A program made the translations under genes and the position numbers. From Micromonospora saelicesensis (GTDB lineage Bacteria; Actinomycetota; Actinomycetes; Mycobacteriales; Micromonosporaceae), in assembly GCF_900091575.1 (NCBI RefSeq), contig NZ_FMCR01000001.1, positions 1,364,001 through 1,428,000 on the forward strand: a DNA stretch of 64,000 bases, written 5' to 3'. The notes under the pieces are model-generated. The model saw nothing but the letters and a program-made list of their open reading frames with translations, searched no databases and was not told the origin of the DNA. Below are positions 49,631 through 59,151 of the stretch, piece by piece; within the stretch, counting starts at the first letter, position 1; every line of letters starts with the position of its first letter.

Positions 49631-52282
49631 TTAAGCAGGTCCGCCTCGGGCGGCGATCAGCGCGTAGAGCAGGCCCGACTCCTGTGGCAACAGCGAGATG
49701 CCGCCCTCCGCACAGACCCGGTCCAGTCGATCGAGCACCGACGGGTCCGCAGTGCTGGCAGCCAGCCCGACCAGCGCCTCCACCACGTCGCGGCGATCCT
49801 GCCCCGCATGGTCGGCGGCGGCCGCGAACCACTCGGCAGCCAACTCCCGGTCGCCCCGGTGCAGCGCCAGGTTCCCCTCGATCAGCGCACAGAGCCCGGC
49901 CTCCGGCCCACCCCAGGCCAGCGCCGCGTCGTCCGAGCGCGGTCGCGGCACGGTCGGCTGCGCCGGCAGCGCCTCCACGCCCCCGGCGCGCAACTCGGTC
50001 AACACCTCCGTCGCCTCCGCGGCCCGCCCGTCCTGGGCGAGCGCCAGCCCGACGGTCCCGAGCACCCGACGGCGACGCCCTGGATCACCCAGCTCGGACA
50101 GGGCCGCGATCGCCCGCCGGCCACGATCGATGGCGTCCGCGTACAAGCCCTCCAGTCGGGCGACCTCGGCTCGATTGGCCCAGCCCAGCACCCGCAGTCG
50201 CTGCTCCCCACTCTCGGCGGCGAGTCGGTCCACCGCGGCTAGCCGGCGGCGGGCCGCAGCCAGATCGCCCACGCGGATCTCGTGCCAGGCGAGGCTGTTC
50301 TGGGCCACCGCCAGGTCCCGGGTCCGCCCGTTGCGGGCCGCCAACCGCAGCAGCGCCTCGGCCTGCTCGCGAGCCTCGTCCTGCCGCCCGACGGAGATCA
50401 GCAGGGTGCCGAGCACGTTTCGCGCCTCCAACTCCCCGGTGACGTCGCCGGCCTGCCGGAAGGTGTCCAACGCCGCACGGGCCGTCGACAACTCCTCGGC
50501 GCCCGCGCCGTGCTCCGCCGCCAGCCGGGCGACCCCGAGGGCCGCCCAGCCACGCAGAAGAGGATCGGCATCGGCGGTCCGCGGGTCCGCCAGCAGCCGC
50601 CGCAACCACTGCCGCCCGACGACGTCGCGTCCACGGAACCGCCACCACCGGGTCAGGCAGGCCGCCAGCCGCAGTGCGGTCAACGGGTCGTCGGTAGCCG
50701 CGTGGGCCAACGACGAGCTGATGTCACTGCTCATCTCGTCCAGCCGGTGCACCGCGTCGGGTAACCGTGGGCCGATCAGGTCGGTGGCGGTACGGGCCAC
50801 GAGGCGCGCGATGACTTCCGCGTGCCGACGCCGGATGCAGGTCAGCTCACCTGCACCGGTCGCCTGCTCGACGGCGTAGTCACGGACCGCGTCGAGCAGC
50901 CGGAACCGGAACGACCCGGTTCCGCGTACGCTCAGCAGCCCCAACTCGACGAAGCGGTCCAACAGTGGAACCGGGTCGATCGCCACAGTGCCGTCCCGGT
51001 CGGCCTCGTCGGCGAGCATCTCCTCGGCCAACTCGACCGACCACCGGTTACCGAAGACGGCCAGCTGCCGCAGCGCGGCCTGTTCGTCCGACGCCAACAG
51101 GCGGTAGCTGAACGCCACCGCGTCCCGCAGGGTGACGGCGACCGAGACCGCCGCACGGGTGTCGGGTCCGCTCGTCCGGCTGCTGAGCGCCTCCGGTGCG
51201 TCCCAGGCCGGGTGGGCGGCCGCGTCGGCGGGAGTGGCCAGGTCGAGCACCCGGTCGCCGTACCGGTCGAGCAGTTCGGTGAGGTCGAGGAGACGGCCCC
51301 GGGCGGCCATCAGCTCGATGGCCAACGGCAGCCCGCCCAACCGGCGCACCAACGCGGCTAGCGCAGGCAGCTCAGCGGGGGTGGGTGGCTCCCGGCGGAC
51401 CTGAGCGAGCCGGGCGGTGAACAACGCGACCGCCGGCCACGATTCGATCCCGGAGTGCTCAGCCTCCGGTGGGGGCACGTCGAGCGGCGCGACCGGCCAG
51501 ACCCGCTCACCGGGCAACCCGACCGGGTGCCGCCCGGTGACCAGCACCCGCAGCGAGGGCAGTGCGCCGAGCAACCGGTGCACTGTCGCGGCCACCGGGC
51601 CCGGGGCGCGCTCCACCGCGTCCATCACCAGCAGCGTCGGCCGCCCGGCGAGCAGCGCCACGAGTTCGGACAGGCGCGCCACGCCGAGCATGGACATCGA
51701 GGCGGCGAGCACGTCCGGACCGTCCGCGCCCTCGCCCACCAGCACCCCGGCGACACCGGCCGGGTGAGCGGCGGCCACCCGGTGCGCCACCGACGTCGCC
51801 AGGGCGGTCTTGCCGACGCCGGCCAACCCGACGAGGCTCACCAACCTGGGTCCTCGCTCCGCGGTCAGCATTCCGGCCAGCTCGGTGAGGTCGCGCTCCC
51901 GGCCGATCAACGCGACCGGCGGCGGGAGCGCGACCGACGGTTGGGCGGGTGCGGCCGCCGACGTGGCGTTGCCGCCCACCGCGAACGTCGTCGAGGTGGC
52001 GTCCAGCGAGGCCGGTTCGGCGCCGGCGCCGCGGGCCGCGGCCAGGAACGCCGCCCGACTGGTGCCGGTCAGCGCCAGCGCCCCGGCGAGCAGCTCGACG
52101 GTGGTGCGTTGTGGCCGGACCGACCGGCCACGCTCCAGATCACGCACCGTCCGCACACCCACCCCGGCCCGGGACGCCAGCTCGGCCTGGGTGAGGCCGG
52201 CGGCGCGTCGATGCCCGCGGAGCAGCTCCGGCAGGGTGGTACGTCCAGCCGGGCTCCGCGACCAGTCATGATCCGGAGTCAT
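49631..52282 (-). CDS. XRE-NB-ARC-TPR transcriptional regulator
   Basis: 883 residues. An N-terminal XRE helix-turn-helix (about 15-72; LPELLRGHRRAAGLTQAELASRAGVGVRTVRDLERGRSVRP) precedes an NB-ARC/AP-ATPase domain (about 125-420; IGRERDLTELAGML, Walker A GLAGVGKTAL, TLLVMDAVE, GLPLAIELMAARG), a winged-helix-like linker and a TPR-rich C-terminus (about 540-870). It is a STAND ATPase, likely switching on target genes when it binds a ligand. ATG 52282 is used; GTG 52288 is possible. TACTCT at 52291-52296 could give a near-leaderless mRNA. No obvious neighbouring target. Confidence 0.85.
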   Translation of the reverse strand: MTPDHDWSRSPAGRTTLPELLRGHRRAAGLTQAELASRAGVGVRTVRDLERGRSVRPQRTTVELLAGALALTGTSRAAFLAAARGAGAEPASLDATSTTFAVGGNATSAAAPAQPSVALPPPVALIGRERDLTELAGMLTAERGPRLVSLVGLAGVGKTALATSVAHRVAAAHPAGVAGVLVGEGADGPDVLAASMSMLGVARLSELVALLAGRPTLLVMDAVERAPGPVAATVHRLLGALPSLRVLVTGRHPVGLPGERVWPVAPLDVPPPEAEHSGIESWPAVALFTARLAQVRREPPTPAELPALAALVRRLGGLPLAIELMAARGRLLDLTELLDRYGDRVLDLATPADAAAHPAWDAPEALSSRTSGPDTRAAVSVAVTLRDAVAFSYRLLASDEQAALRQLAVFGNRWSVELAEEMLADEADRDGTVAIDPVPLLDRFVELGLLSVRGTGSFRFRLLDAVRDYAVEQATGAGELTCIRRRHAEVIARLVARTATDLIGPRLPDAVHRLDEMSSDISSSLAHAATDDPLTALRLAACLTRWWRFRGRDVVGRQWLRRLLADPRTADADPLLRGWAALGVARLAAEHGAGAEELSTARAALDTFRQAGDVTGELEARNVLGTLLISVGRQDEAREQAEALLRLAARNGRTRDLAVAQNSLAWHEIRVGDLAAARRRLAAVDRLAAESGEQRLRVLGWANRAEVARLEGLYADAIDRGRRAIAALSELGDPGRRRRVLGTVGLALAQDGRAAEATEVLTELRAGGVEALPAQPTVPRPRSDDAALAWGGPEAGLCALIEGNLALHRGDRELAAEWFAAAADHAGQDRRDVVEALVGLAASTADPSVLDRLDRVCAEGGISLLPQESGLLYALIAARGGPA

Positions 52283-52415
52283 GGGCACGAAGAGTACGGA
52301 TGGACTCCGACGGTCGGCAGTCGAACGTCGGGCTACCGACGCCCGCTCGCCGAAACCCGACAGCCGTACGGACAGTCCGTCCGGGACGACCGGCCGATCA
52401 GTTCGGCTGGGCCAC

Positions 52416-53564
<1,149 letters not shown>

Positions 53565-53642
53565 CTCATCCTCCTGTAAGGACGGTCCGCCTCGGCGCTC
53601 GTGACGCCGGGGGCGGGTCGCTGTGCGGGCCTGAGTCGATGA

Positions 53643-55175
53643 TCAGACCGGGGTGACGCCGTGCCGACGGCGGGAGAAGTGCCGATCCTTGGTACGCGCC
53701 GCCGCGAATCGACGGACCAGCTCGGTGCGCAGGTCGTGCGGCTCGACGATGGCGTCGACCACCAGCTCGCTGGCCAGCCGGACGACGTCGATGTCCTGCT
53801 CGTACTCGGCCCGCTTGGCGGCGACGAAGGCCGCCCGCTCGTCCTCGTCGGCAATCGCGGCGATCTTGTTGGCATAGACCGCGTTCACGGCAGCCTCGGC
53901 GCCCATCACGGCGATCTTCGCGGTCGGCAGCGCGATAGTGGCGTCCGGCTCGAACCCGGGGCCGGCCATCGCGTAGAGACCGGCGCCGTACGCCTTGCGG
54001 ACCACCACGCAGATCTTCGGCACGGTCGCCTCGGAGATCGCGGTGATCATCTTGGCGCCGTGCCGGATGATGCCCTGCTTCTCCACCACGCTGCCGACCA
54101 TGAAGCCGGGCACGTCGCTGAGGAACAGCAGCGGCACGTTGAACGCGTCGCAGAGCTGCACGAACCGGGTGGCCTTGTCGGCCGAGTCGACGAAGAGCAC
54201 GCCGCCCTTGAACATCGAGTTGTTGCCGACCACGCCGACGACCTGACCGTCGAGACGGCCGAAGCCGATGGTCAACTCCTTGGCCCAGAGCGCCTGGATC
54301 TCGAAGAACGAACCCTCGTCGAGCAGGCCCTTGACGTACCGCCGCATGTCGAACGCCTGCCGCTCACTGGCCGGCACCAAGGCGGCCAGGTCGGCCTTCG
54401 CGGGCGCGGCGACCGCCGGTGCGGTCGGCGGCGCCTGCGTCCAGTTCGCCGGCAGGTACGACAGGTAGGTCTTCACGACGTCGAGCGCGTCGGCCTCGGT
54501 CTTGCAGAGGAAGTGCCCCACGCCGGATTCGGCGGTGTGCACCTTCGCCCCGCCCATCGCCTCCAGGGTGGTCTTCTCGCCGGTGACCATCTCGACCATC
54601 CGGTCGGAGCCGAGGTACATGCTGGCGTTGCCGTCGACCAGCGCCACCACGTCGCAGAACGCCGGGATGTACGCCCCACCGGCGGCGCTCGGGCCGAACA
54701 GCGCGCAGACCTGTGGGATCGAGCCCGAGGCGCGGACCTGGTTCCAGAAGATCTTGCCGGCGCCACGCCGACCGGGGAAGAGATCGACCTGGTCGGTGAT
54801 CCGGGCGCCGGCCGAGTCGACCAGGTAGACCATCGGCACGCCGGCGCCGTACGCCCGCTCGATGATCCTGATGATCTTCTCGACGGTGCGGGCACCCCAG
54901 CTGCCGGCCTTGACGGTGGAGTCGTTGGCCATCAGGCAGACCTGTCGGCCGTCGATCGTGGCGGTGCCGGTCACCACGCCGTCGGCGGGCAACCCCTCGG
55001 CGAGCGCGTTGGCGTAGAGGCCGTCCTCGACGAACGAGCCCTCGTCGACCAGGAGCGCGACCCGCTCACGGGCGAAGAGCTTGCCCTTGGCCGCGTTGGC
55101 CGCGTGGTACTTGTCCGCGCCGCCGGACCGGGCCCGCTTGCGCAGCTGCTCCAGTGCCTCACCGTCGAGCGTCAC
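53643..55175 (-). CDS. Acyl-CoA carboxylase beta (carboxyltransferase) subunit
   Basis: 510 residues with the two crotonase-like halves of biotin-dependent carboxyltransferases. The N-terminal half shows KYHAANAAKGKLFARERVALLVDEGSFVE, GPSAAGGAYIPAFCD and MYLGSDRMVEMVTGEKTTLEAMGGAKVHTAESG. The C-terminal half shows FFEIQALWAKELTIGFGRLDG, VVGNNSMFKGGVLFVDSADKATRFVQLCDAFNVPLLFLSDVPGFMVG and MGAEAAVNAVY. It moves carboxyl from biotin to an acyl-CoA, of methylcrotonyl type by context. GTG 55175 has GGAGG 7 nt upstream. It is the first gene after a TetR-like palindrome. Confidence 0.9.
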   Translation of the reverse strand: MTLDGEALEQLRKRARSGGADKYHAANAAKGKLFARERVALLVDEGSFVEDGLYANALAEGLPADGVVTGTATIDGRQVCLMANDSTVKAGSWGARTVEKIIRIIERAYGAGVPMVYLVDSAGARITDQVDLFPGRRGAGKIFWNQVRASGSIPQVCALFGPSAAGGAYIPAFCDVVALVDGNASMYLGSDRMVEMVTGEKTTLEAMGGAKVHTAESGVGHFLCKTEADALDVVKTYLSYLPANWTQAPPTAPAVAAPAKADLAALVPASERQAFDMRRYVKGLLDEGSFFEIQALWAKELTIGFGRLDGQVVGVVGNNSMFKGGVLFVDSADKATRFVQLCDAFNVPLLFLSDVPGFMVGSVVEKQGIIRHGAKMITAISEATVPKICVVVRKAYGAGLYAMAGPGFEPDATIALPTAKIAVMGAEAAVNAVYANKIAAIADEDERAAFVAAKRAEYEQDIDVVRLASELVVDAIVEPHDLRTELVRRFAAARTKDRHFSRRRHGVTPV

Positions 55176-55201
55176 GCCGACTCCTCCGCCATACTGACCT
55201 G

Positions 55202-55211
55202 AACGATCGTT
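55202..55211. promoter_or_regulatory. AACGATCGTT palindrome, candidate TetR operator
   Basis: A perfect 10-bp palindrome lies 27 nt upstream of the carboxylase beta start, within the likely promoter. It could be the site of the TetR protein encoded at 58452-59051, but it does not recur in front of the other cluster genes. Confidence 0.45.
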
Positions 55212-55343
55212 AGGCTAGCGCATCGGCGCGGTTGTCGGCGACCTACGAGCGAACCAGACAGCGAAGCCGAGAGCAAGACATTGAAAAACGTGAATACATA
55301 TCGCTAGGCTCCTGGCACCCCTCCTCCCAGATCGGAGTCAGCG

Positions 55344-55904
55344 ATGACCTCACGACTCAACCGGCTCGCCGTCGCGTTGCTCGCGACGACACTCGCCACC
55401 CTCGGCATCACGGTCGCCAACCCGGCGCCCGCGTCCGCCGCCATGACCATCTGCTACAACACCAGCCAGGCGGGAAGCTACGCCAGCGTCGCCAACCAGG
55501 CCGCCTCGATCTGGAACAACGCCACCGTCAACCTGACGCTCTCCGCCAACTGCGGCTCCAACCTGCGCATCTACCGGATCACCGGCGGCGGCTCGTACGC
55601 CGTGCGGACCAGCCTCGGCAACGGCCGGGTCTACATCGACACCCAGCAGGCCGCCCAGTACAGCGTGCTGCGGATCATGACCCACGAGATCGGGCACATC
55701 CTCGGCCTGCCGGACAACTACAACGGAAACTGCGCCCTGCTGATGTCCGGCGGCAGCGCCGGCACCAGCTGCACCAACGCCTACCCGAGCTCCGCCGAGG
55801 CGAGCCGGGTGAGCAACCTCTTCGCCGGCACGTTCAGCGCCACCGACCGCAGCGCGGACATCTTCCGCGACAGTTGGCCGAGCGCGCTCACCTCCGTGAG
55901 CTGA
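55344..55904 (+). CDS. Secreted snapalysin-family zinc metalloprotease
   Basis: 186 residues. A signal peptide ends at about 33 (APASAA-MTI). The catalytic domain (about 34-186) has the aspzincin-like HEIGHILGLPD motif: His114, Glu115, His118 and Asp124. This is the M7 snapalysin hallmark. Four cysteines (37, 70, 130, 147) suggest disulfides. It is a small extracellular caseinolytic enzyme. CGGAGT precedes ATG 55344. The gene is opposite in strand to the acyl-CoA cluster and splits it. Confidence 0.92.
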   Translation: MTSRLNRLAVALLATTLATLGITVANPAPASAAMTICYNTSQAGSYASVANQAASIWNNATVNLTLSANCGSNLRIYRITGGGSYAVRTSLGNGRVYIDTQQAAQYSVLRIMTHEIGHILGLPDNYNGNCALLMSGGSAGTSCTNAYPSSAEASRVSNLFAGTFSATDRSADIFRDSWPSALTSVS

Positions 55905-55920
55905 TCGACCTGGCACGTGG

Positions 55921-55948
55921 AAGGGGCCGGCGCACGCGCCGGCCCCTT
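55921..55948. terminator. Perfect 12-bp hairpin between convergent genes
   Basis: AAGGGGCCGGCG (55921-55932) pairs with 55937-55948 over a 4-nt loop, followed by TTCGTC. It serves the snapalysin gene and possibly the convergent lyase gene. Confidence 0.78.
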
Positions 55949-55959
55949 TCGTCGCGCCC

Positions 55960-56880
55960 TCAGCCAGGCAGCGGCGTCAGCCGGGTACGCGGACCGGCCC
56001 GCAGCACACCGGACGGCAGCTTCTTGCCGAGCAACTCCTCGGCCAACTCCGCCACCTCGATGAGCGTTGGCAGGTCGATGCCGGTGTCGATGCCCATGTC
56101 GTGCAGCATGTGCACGGCCTCCTCGGTGGCCAGGTTGCCGCTCGCTCCCGGCGCGTACGGGCAGCCACCGAGGCCACCGACGCTGGCGTCGAACTCGGTC
56201 ACCCCCAGCTCCAACGCGGTCAGCAGGTTGGCCAGTGCCGTACCCCGGGTGTTGTGGAAGTGCAGCAGGACCGGCACGTGCGCGTTGCGGTCACGTACCG
56301 CGGTCAGCAGCTCGCGGACCCGACGTGGGGTGCCCATGCCGGTGGTGTCGCCGAACGCGACCCGGTCCGCGCCGTCGCGGACGACCCGGTCCACGATCCC
56401 GGCCACCCGCTGCGGGTCGATGTCCCCCTCGTACGGGCAGCCAAAGCTGGTCGCCACGATCACCTCGACCCGCGCCGACGCACCGTGCAGCAGGTCGATC
56501 AGCTCGGCGATGTCGTCCAGCGACTCGTCGGTGGACCGGTTGACGTTGCGCCGGTTGTGGGTGTCGCTGGCCGAGACGACCACCTCGATCTCGGTGAATC
56601 CGGCGGCGAGGGCCCGCTGGGCGCCCCGGGTGTTCGGCACCAGCGCGGAGTACCGCACCCCGTCGGCCTTCATCGCCCGCTGCCACACCTCGTCGGCGTC
56701 GGCCATCTGCGGGATCGCCTTGGGGTGCACGAACGACACCGCCTCGATTCGGCGTACGCCGGTGCCCGAGAGGGCGTCGAGCAGCCGCACCTTGGCGTCG
56801 GTCGGGATCGGGTCCTCGTTCTGCAACCCGTCCCGGGGCCCAACCTCGCGGATCGAGACGGAATCTGGCAGGTCCGCCAT
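55960..56880 (-). CDS. Hydroxymethylglutaryl-CoA lyase-like enzyme
   Basis: 306 residues, HMGL-like TIM barrel. Motifs are SIREVGPRDGLQNEDPIPTDAKVRLLDAL (metal and substrate Arg/Asp), EAVSFVHPKAIPQMADADEV, VSASDTHNRRNVNRS, DTTGMGTPRRVRELL, LHFHNTRGTALANLLTALELGVTEFDASVGGLGGCPYAPGASGNLATEE. The Cys of GGCPYAPG is the catalytic loop Cys. It splits HMG-CoA to acetyl-CoA and acetoacetate, the last step of leucine breakdown. GAGGTGA precedes ATG 56880. Confidence 0.87.
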   Translation of the reverse strand: MADLPDSVSIREVGPRDGLQNEDPIPTDAKVRLLDALSGTGVRRIEAVSFVHPKAIPQMADADEVWQRAMKADGVRYSALVPNTRGAQRALAAGFTEIEVVVSASDTHNRRNVNRSTDESLDDIAELIDLLHGASARVEVIVATSFGCPYEGDIDPQRVAGIVDRVVRDGADRVAFGDTTGMGTPRRVRELLTAVRDRNAHVPVLLHFHNTRGTALANLLTALELGVTEFDASVGGLGGCPYAPGASGNLATEEAVHMLHDMGIDTGIDLPTLIEVAELAEELLGKKLPSGVLRAGPRTRLTPLPG

Positions 56881-56903
56881 AAGGGGTCACCTCACTGTGA
56901 CGA

Positions 56904-56914
56904 AAGCAGTGCTT
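56904..56914. promoter_or_regulatory. AAGCA-G-TGCTT palindrome upstream of the lyase gene
   Basis: An 11-bp odd palindrome lies about 23 nt before the lyase start. It resembles TetR-family operators of acyl-CoA catabolic genes, but differs from the site at 55202. Confidence 0.4.
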
Positions 56915-56945
56915 AGGGGGTCCTCCCAGCATGCCACCCCACTGT

Positions 56946-57001
56946 TGATCAAGAGGTTTGCGTCATCCGCGGCGCAAATCCTGACGCCAACCTCTTGATC
57001 A
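56946..57001. repeat. Intergenic palindrome with 20-bp arms (one mismatch)
   Basis: 56946-56965 (TGATCAAGAGGTTTGCGTCA) pairs with 56982-57001 except one position, with a 16-nt centre. It lies between two same-strand genes, so it is not only a convergent terminator. Its TGATCA ends and size match the element at 46293. Confidence 0.8.
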
Positions 57002-57042
57002 GCGGGGCGATCAACGCGGGGGCCGGGGGACGGGCTGGGTGG

Positions 57043-58380
57043 TCAGCGCATGCGGGAGACGATTCCCGTGTCGTAGGCACCGGAGAGGAACTCGTCGTTG
57101 GTCAGCAACTCGGCGAAGAAGGGAACGTTGTTCTTCGGACCCTCGATCTGGAAGGCCGCGACGGCTGCCTTCGCGCGATCGAGCGCCTCGTCGCGGGTCG
57201 CGCCGCTGACGATCAGCTTGGCCAGCAGGCTGTCGTAGAACGGGGTGACAGTGTTGCCCTCGGTGTAGCCGGAGTCCACCCGGACACCCTCGCCCGTCGG
57301 CTCCACCCACGTCCTGACCACACCCGGGCCGGGCAGGAAGCGCTTCGGGTCCTCGGCGTTGATCCGCATCTCGATGGCGTGCCCATTCGGGGTCAACGCG
57401 TCCGGGTCGAACGTCGGCGCCAACCCGGAGGCCACCCGCAACTGCTCCTCGACCAGGTCGATGCCGTAGACGTACTCGGTCACCGGGTGCTCCACCTGCA
57501 ACCGCGTGTTCATCTCCAGGAAGAAGAACTCGCCGGTGGCTGGGTCGAGCAGGCACTCCACAGTGCCCGCGTTGCGATAGCCGACTGCCTCGCCGGCCCG
57601 CACCGCCGCCGCCAGCAGCCGGGATCGCAGCTCCGGCGAGACCGCCGGCGACGGGGACTCCTCGACCAACTTCTGGTTGCGCCGCTGCACCGAGCACTCC
57701 CGCTCGCCGAGCGCCACCACCCGGCCATCGGCCAGGCCGAGGATCTGCACCTCGACGTGCCGTACCCGGGGAAAGTACCGCTCGATCAACACCGAACCGT
57801 CGCCGAACATCCGCTCGGCGAACGCGCGCACCTTGTCGTACTCGGTGCGCAGCGCGGCCTCGTCGACCGCGACGCCCATGCCCATGCCGCCACCGCCGGC
57901 GGCGGCCTTGACCATCACCGGGTAGCCGATCTCGGCCGCGGCCGTCACCGCAGCGTCCAGGTCGGCGGCCGGGTCGGTGGTGCCCGGCGCGACCGGAACA
58001 CCGGCCGCCGCCATCAGGTTCCGGGCGTTGATCTTGTCGCCCATCGCGCTGATCGCGTCCGCGTCGGGCCCGACCCAGATCAGGCCACTTGCCTCGACGG
58101 TACGGGCGAACTCGGCGTTCTCCGACAGGAAGCCGTACCCGGGGTGGATCGCCTGCGCGCCCGTCGACTTCGCGGCGGCGAGGATCGCCTCGGTGTTGCG
58201 GTAGCTCAGCGCCGGGTTCGGTGGACCGATGAGGACAGCCTCGTCCGCCTCCGCGACGAACGGCAGGTCGGCGTCGGCCTCCGAGTGCACCGCGATCACG
58301 CGGATGCCGAGCCGCTTGGCGGTCCGGATGATCCGGCGGGCGATCTCGCCCCGATTGGCGACCAGCAGTGACTCGATCAT
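57043..58380 (-). CDS. Biotin carboxylase subunit without carrier domain
   Basis: 445 residues, the length of stand-alone AccC. It has a biotin-carboxylase N-domain (1-115; SLLVANRGEIARRIIRTAKRLG, HPGYGFLSENAEFA), an ATP-grasp domain (about 116-320; KAAAGGGGMGMG, ECSVQRRNQKLVEESPSP, FFLEMNTRLQVEHPVTEYVYGIDLVEEQL) and a C-domain (INAEDPKRFLPGPG, YDSLLAKLIVSG). It ends at SRMR without the BCCP module that most actinobacterial alpha subunits carry. It carboxylates biotin using ATP and bicarbonate. GGGAGG precedes ATG 58380. Confidence 0.92.
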   Translation of the reverse strand: MIESLLVANRGEIARRIIRTAKRLGIRVIAVHSEADADLPFVAEADEAVLIGPPNPALSYRNTEAILAAAKSTGAQAIHPGYGFLSENAEFARTVEASGLIWVGPDADAISAMGDKINARNLMAAAGVPVAPGTTDPAADLDAAVTAAAEIGYPVMVKAAAGGGGMGMGVAVDEAALRTEYDKVRAFAERMFGDGSVLIERYFPRVRHVEVQILGLADGRVVALGERECSVQRRNQKLVEESPSPAVSPELRSRLLAAAVRAGEAVGYRNAGTVECLLDPATGEFFFLEMNTRLQVEHPVTEYVYGIDLVEEQLRVASGLAPTFDPDALTPNGHAIEMRINAEDPKRFLPGPGVVRTWVEPTGEGVRVDSGYTEGNTVTPFYDSLLAKLIVSGATRDEALDRAKAAVAAFQIEGPKNNVPFFAELLTNDEFLSGAYDTGIVSRMR

Positions 58381-58451
58381 GTTTCCTCCCGGCGTCCGGA
58401 TGGTGGGACGATGTCAGGGAATCATGACCGGCGCGGTTCTGACGAGTCGGC

Positions 58452-59051
58452 TCAGGCGAGCAGCGCGGCCAGGGTCGCGCCGCGCAGCAGCTCGGCGCGG
58501 CGTCGCCGGTCCACCTCACCACCGAGGAACGGCGTCGAGTTCATCAGGCCGAACGCGGCGTGCGCGAGCACCCGCGCCTCACCGTCGGGCATCCCCGGGT
58601 GCAGCGCGGTGAGCACTGTCACCCACTCCTCGACGTAGAGCCGTTGCAGGCGACGAATCCGACGCCGCGGCTCCTCGGGCAGGCGGTCCAGCTCGTGCAG
58701 GTGCAACGCGATCACCGCCGGGTTGGCCAGCGCGAACTCGACGTGGAAGTCGATCAGCGACTCCAGCACGCCACGCGGGTCGTCCGAGCGCCCGGCGGCG
58801 CGTTCCCGCCCACCGGCCAGCAACCCCTCACTGACCGGAATCAGCGCGGCGGCCAGCATGGCTTCCTTGCCGGCGAAGTGGTGGTAGAGCGCCGGACCGG
58901 TGACCCCGGCGGCCGCGCCGATGTCGTCCATCGACACGCCGTGATAGCCACGCGCCGCGAACAGACCTACCGCGATCTCCAGGATCTCGTCCTTGCGGGA
59001 CCTGCGCCGGCCCGCACCCGCCGCACCCCGTGCCTGCTGCTCCACCGTCAC
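58452..59051 (-). CDS. TetR family transcriptional regulator
   Basis: 199 residues. The helix-turn-helix is at about 20-66 (RKDEILEIAVGLFAARGYHGVSMDDIGAAAGVTGPALYHHFAGKEAML), followed by an all-helical ligand-binding domain. It is the first gene of the unit and lies 71 bp upstream of the biotin carboxylase, so it probably represses the acyl-CoA cluster until an acyl-CoA binds. The alternative is a more global fatty-acid regulator. GTG or ATG upstream was not needed; GTG 59051 (reads VTVEQQARG) fits. Confidence 0.9.
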   Translation of the reverse strand: MTVEQQARGAAGAGRRRSRKDEILEIAVGLFAARGYHGVSMDDIGAAAGVTGPALYHHFAGKEAMLAAALIPVSEGLLAGGRERAAGRSDDPRGVLESLIDFHVEFALANPAVIALHLHELDRLPEEPRRRIRRLQRLYVEEWVTVLTALHPGMPDGEARVLAHAAFGLMNSTPFLGGEVDRRRRAELLRGATLAALLA

Positions 59052-59151
59052 CGGGCAAGCCTAGACCGCGAGGAGCCCGCGATGGTTGCCGGTCAGTTCC
59101 GTCCTCCCCGGGCCGGGCCGCCCCTGACCTGGCCAGGGGCGGCCGGCGAGG

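Noticed and set aside
49501..50879. Several + strand frames opposite the XRE-NB-ARC gene
   Set aside because: Translations are Pro/Arg/Ser repeats typical of antisense to Ala/Leu/Arg-rich TPR sequence.
57003..57042. Truncation of the biotin carboxylase by a nearby stop or frameshift
   Set aside because: The downstream DNA in all three frames of the minus strand shows no biotin-attachment motif (AMKM-like) before the next gene, and 445 residues is a complete biotin carboxylase.
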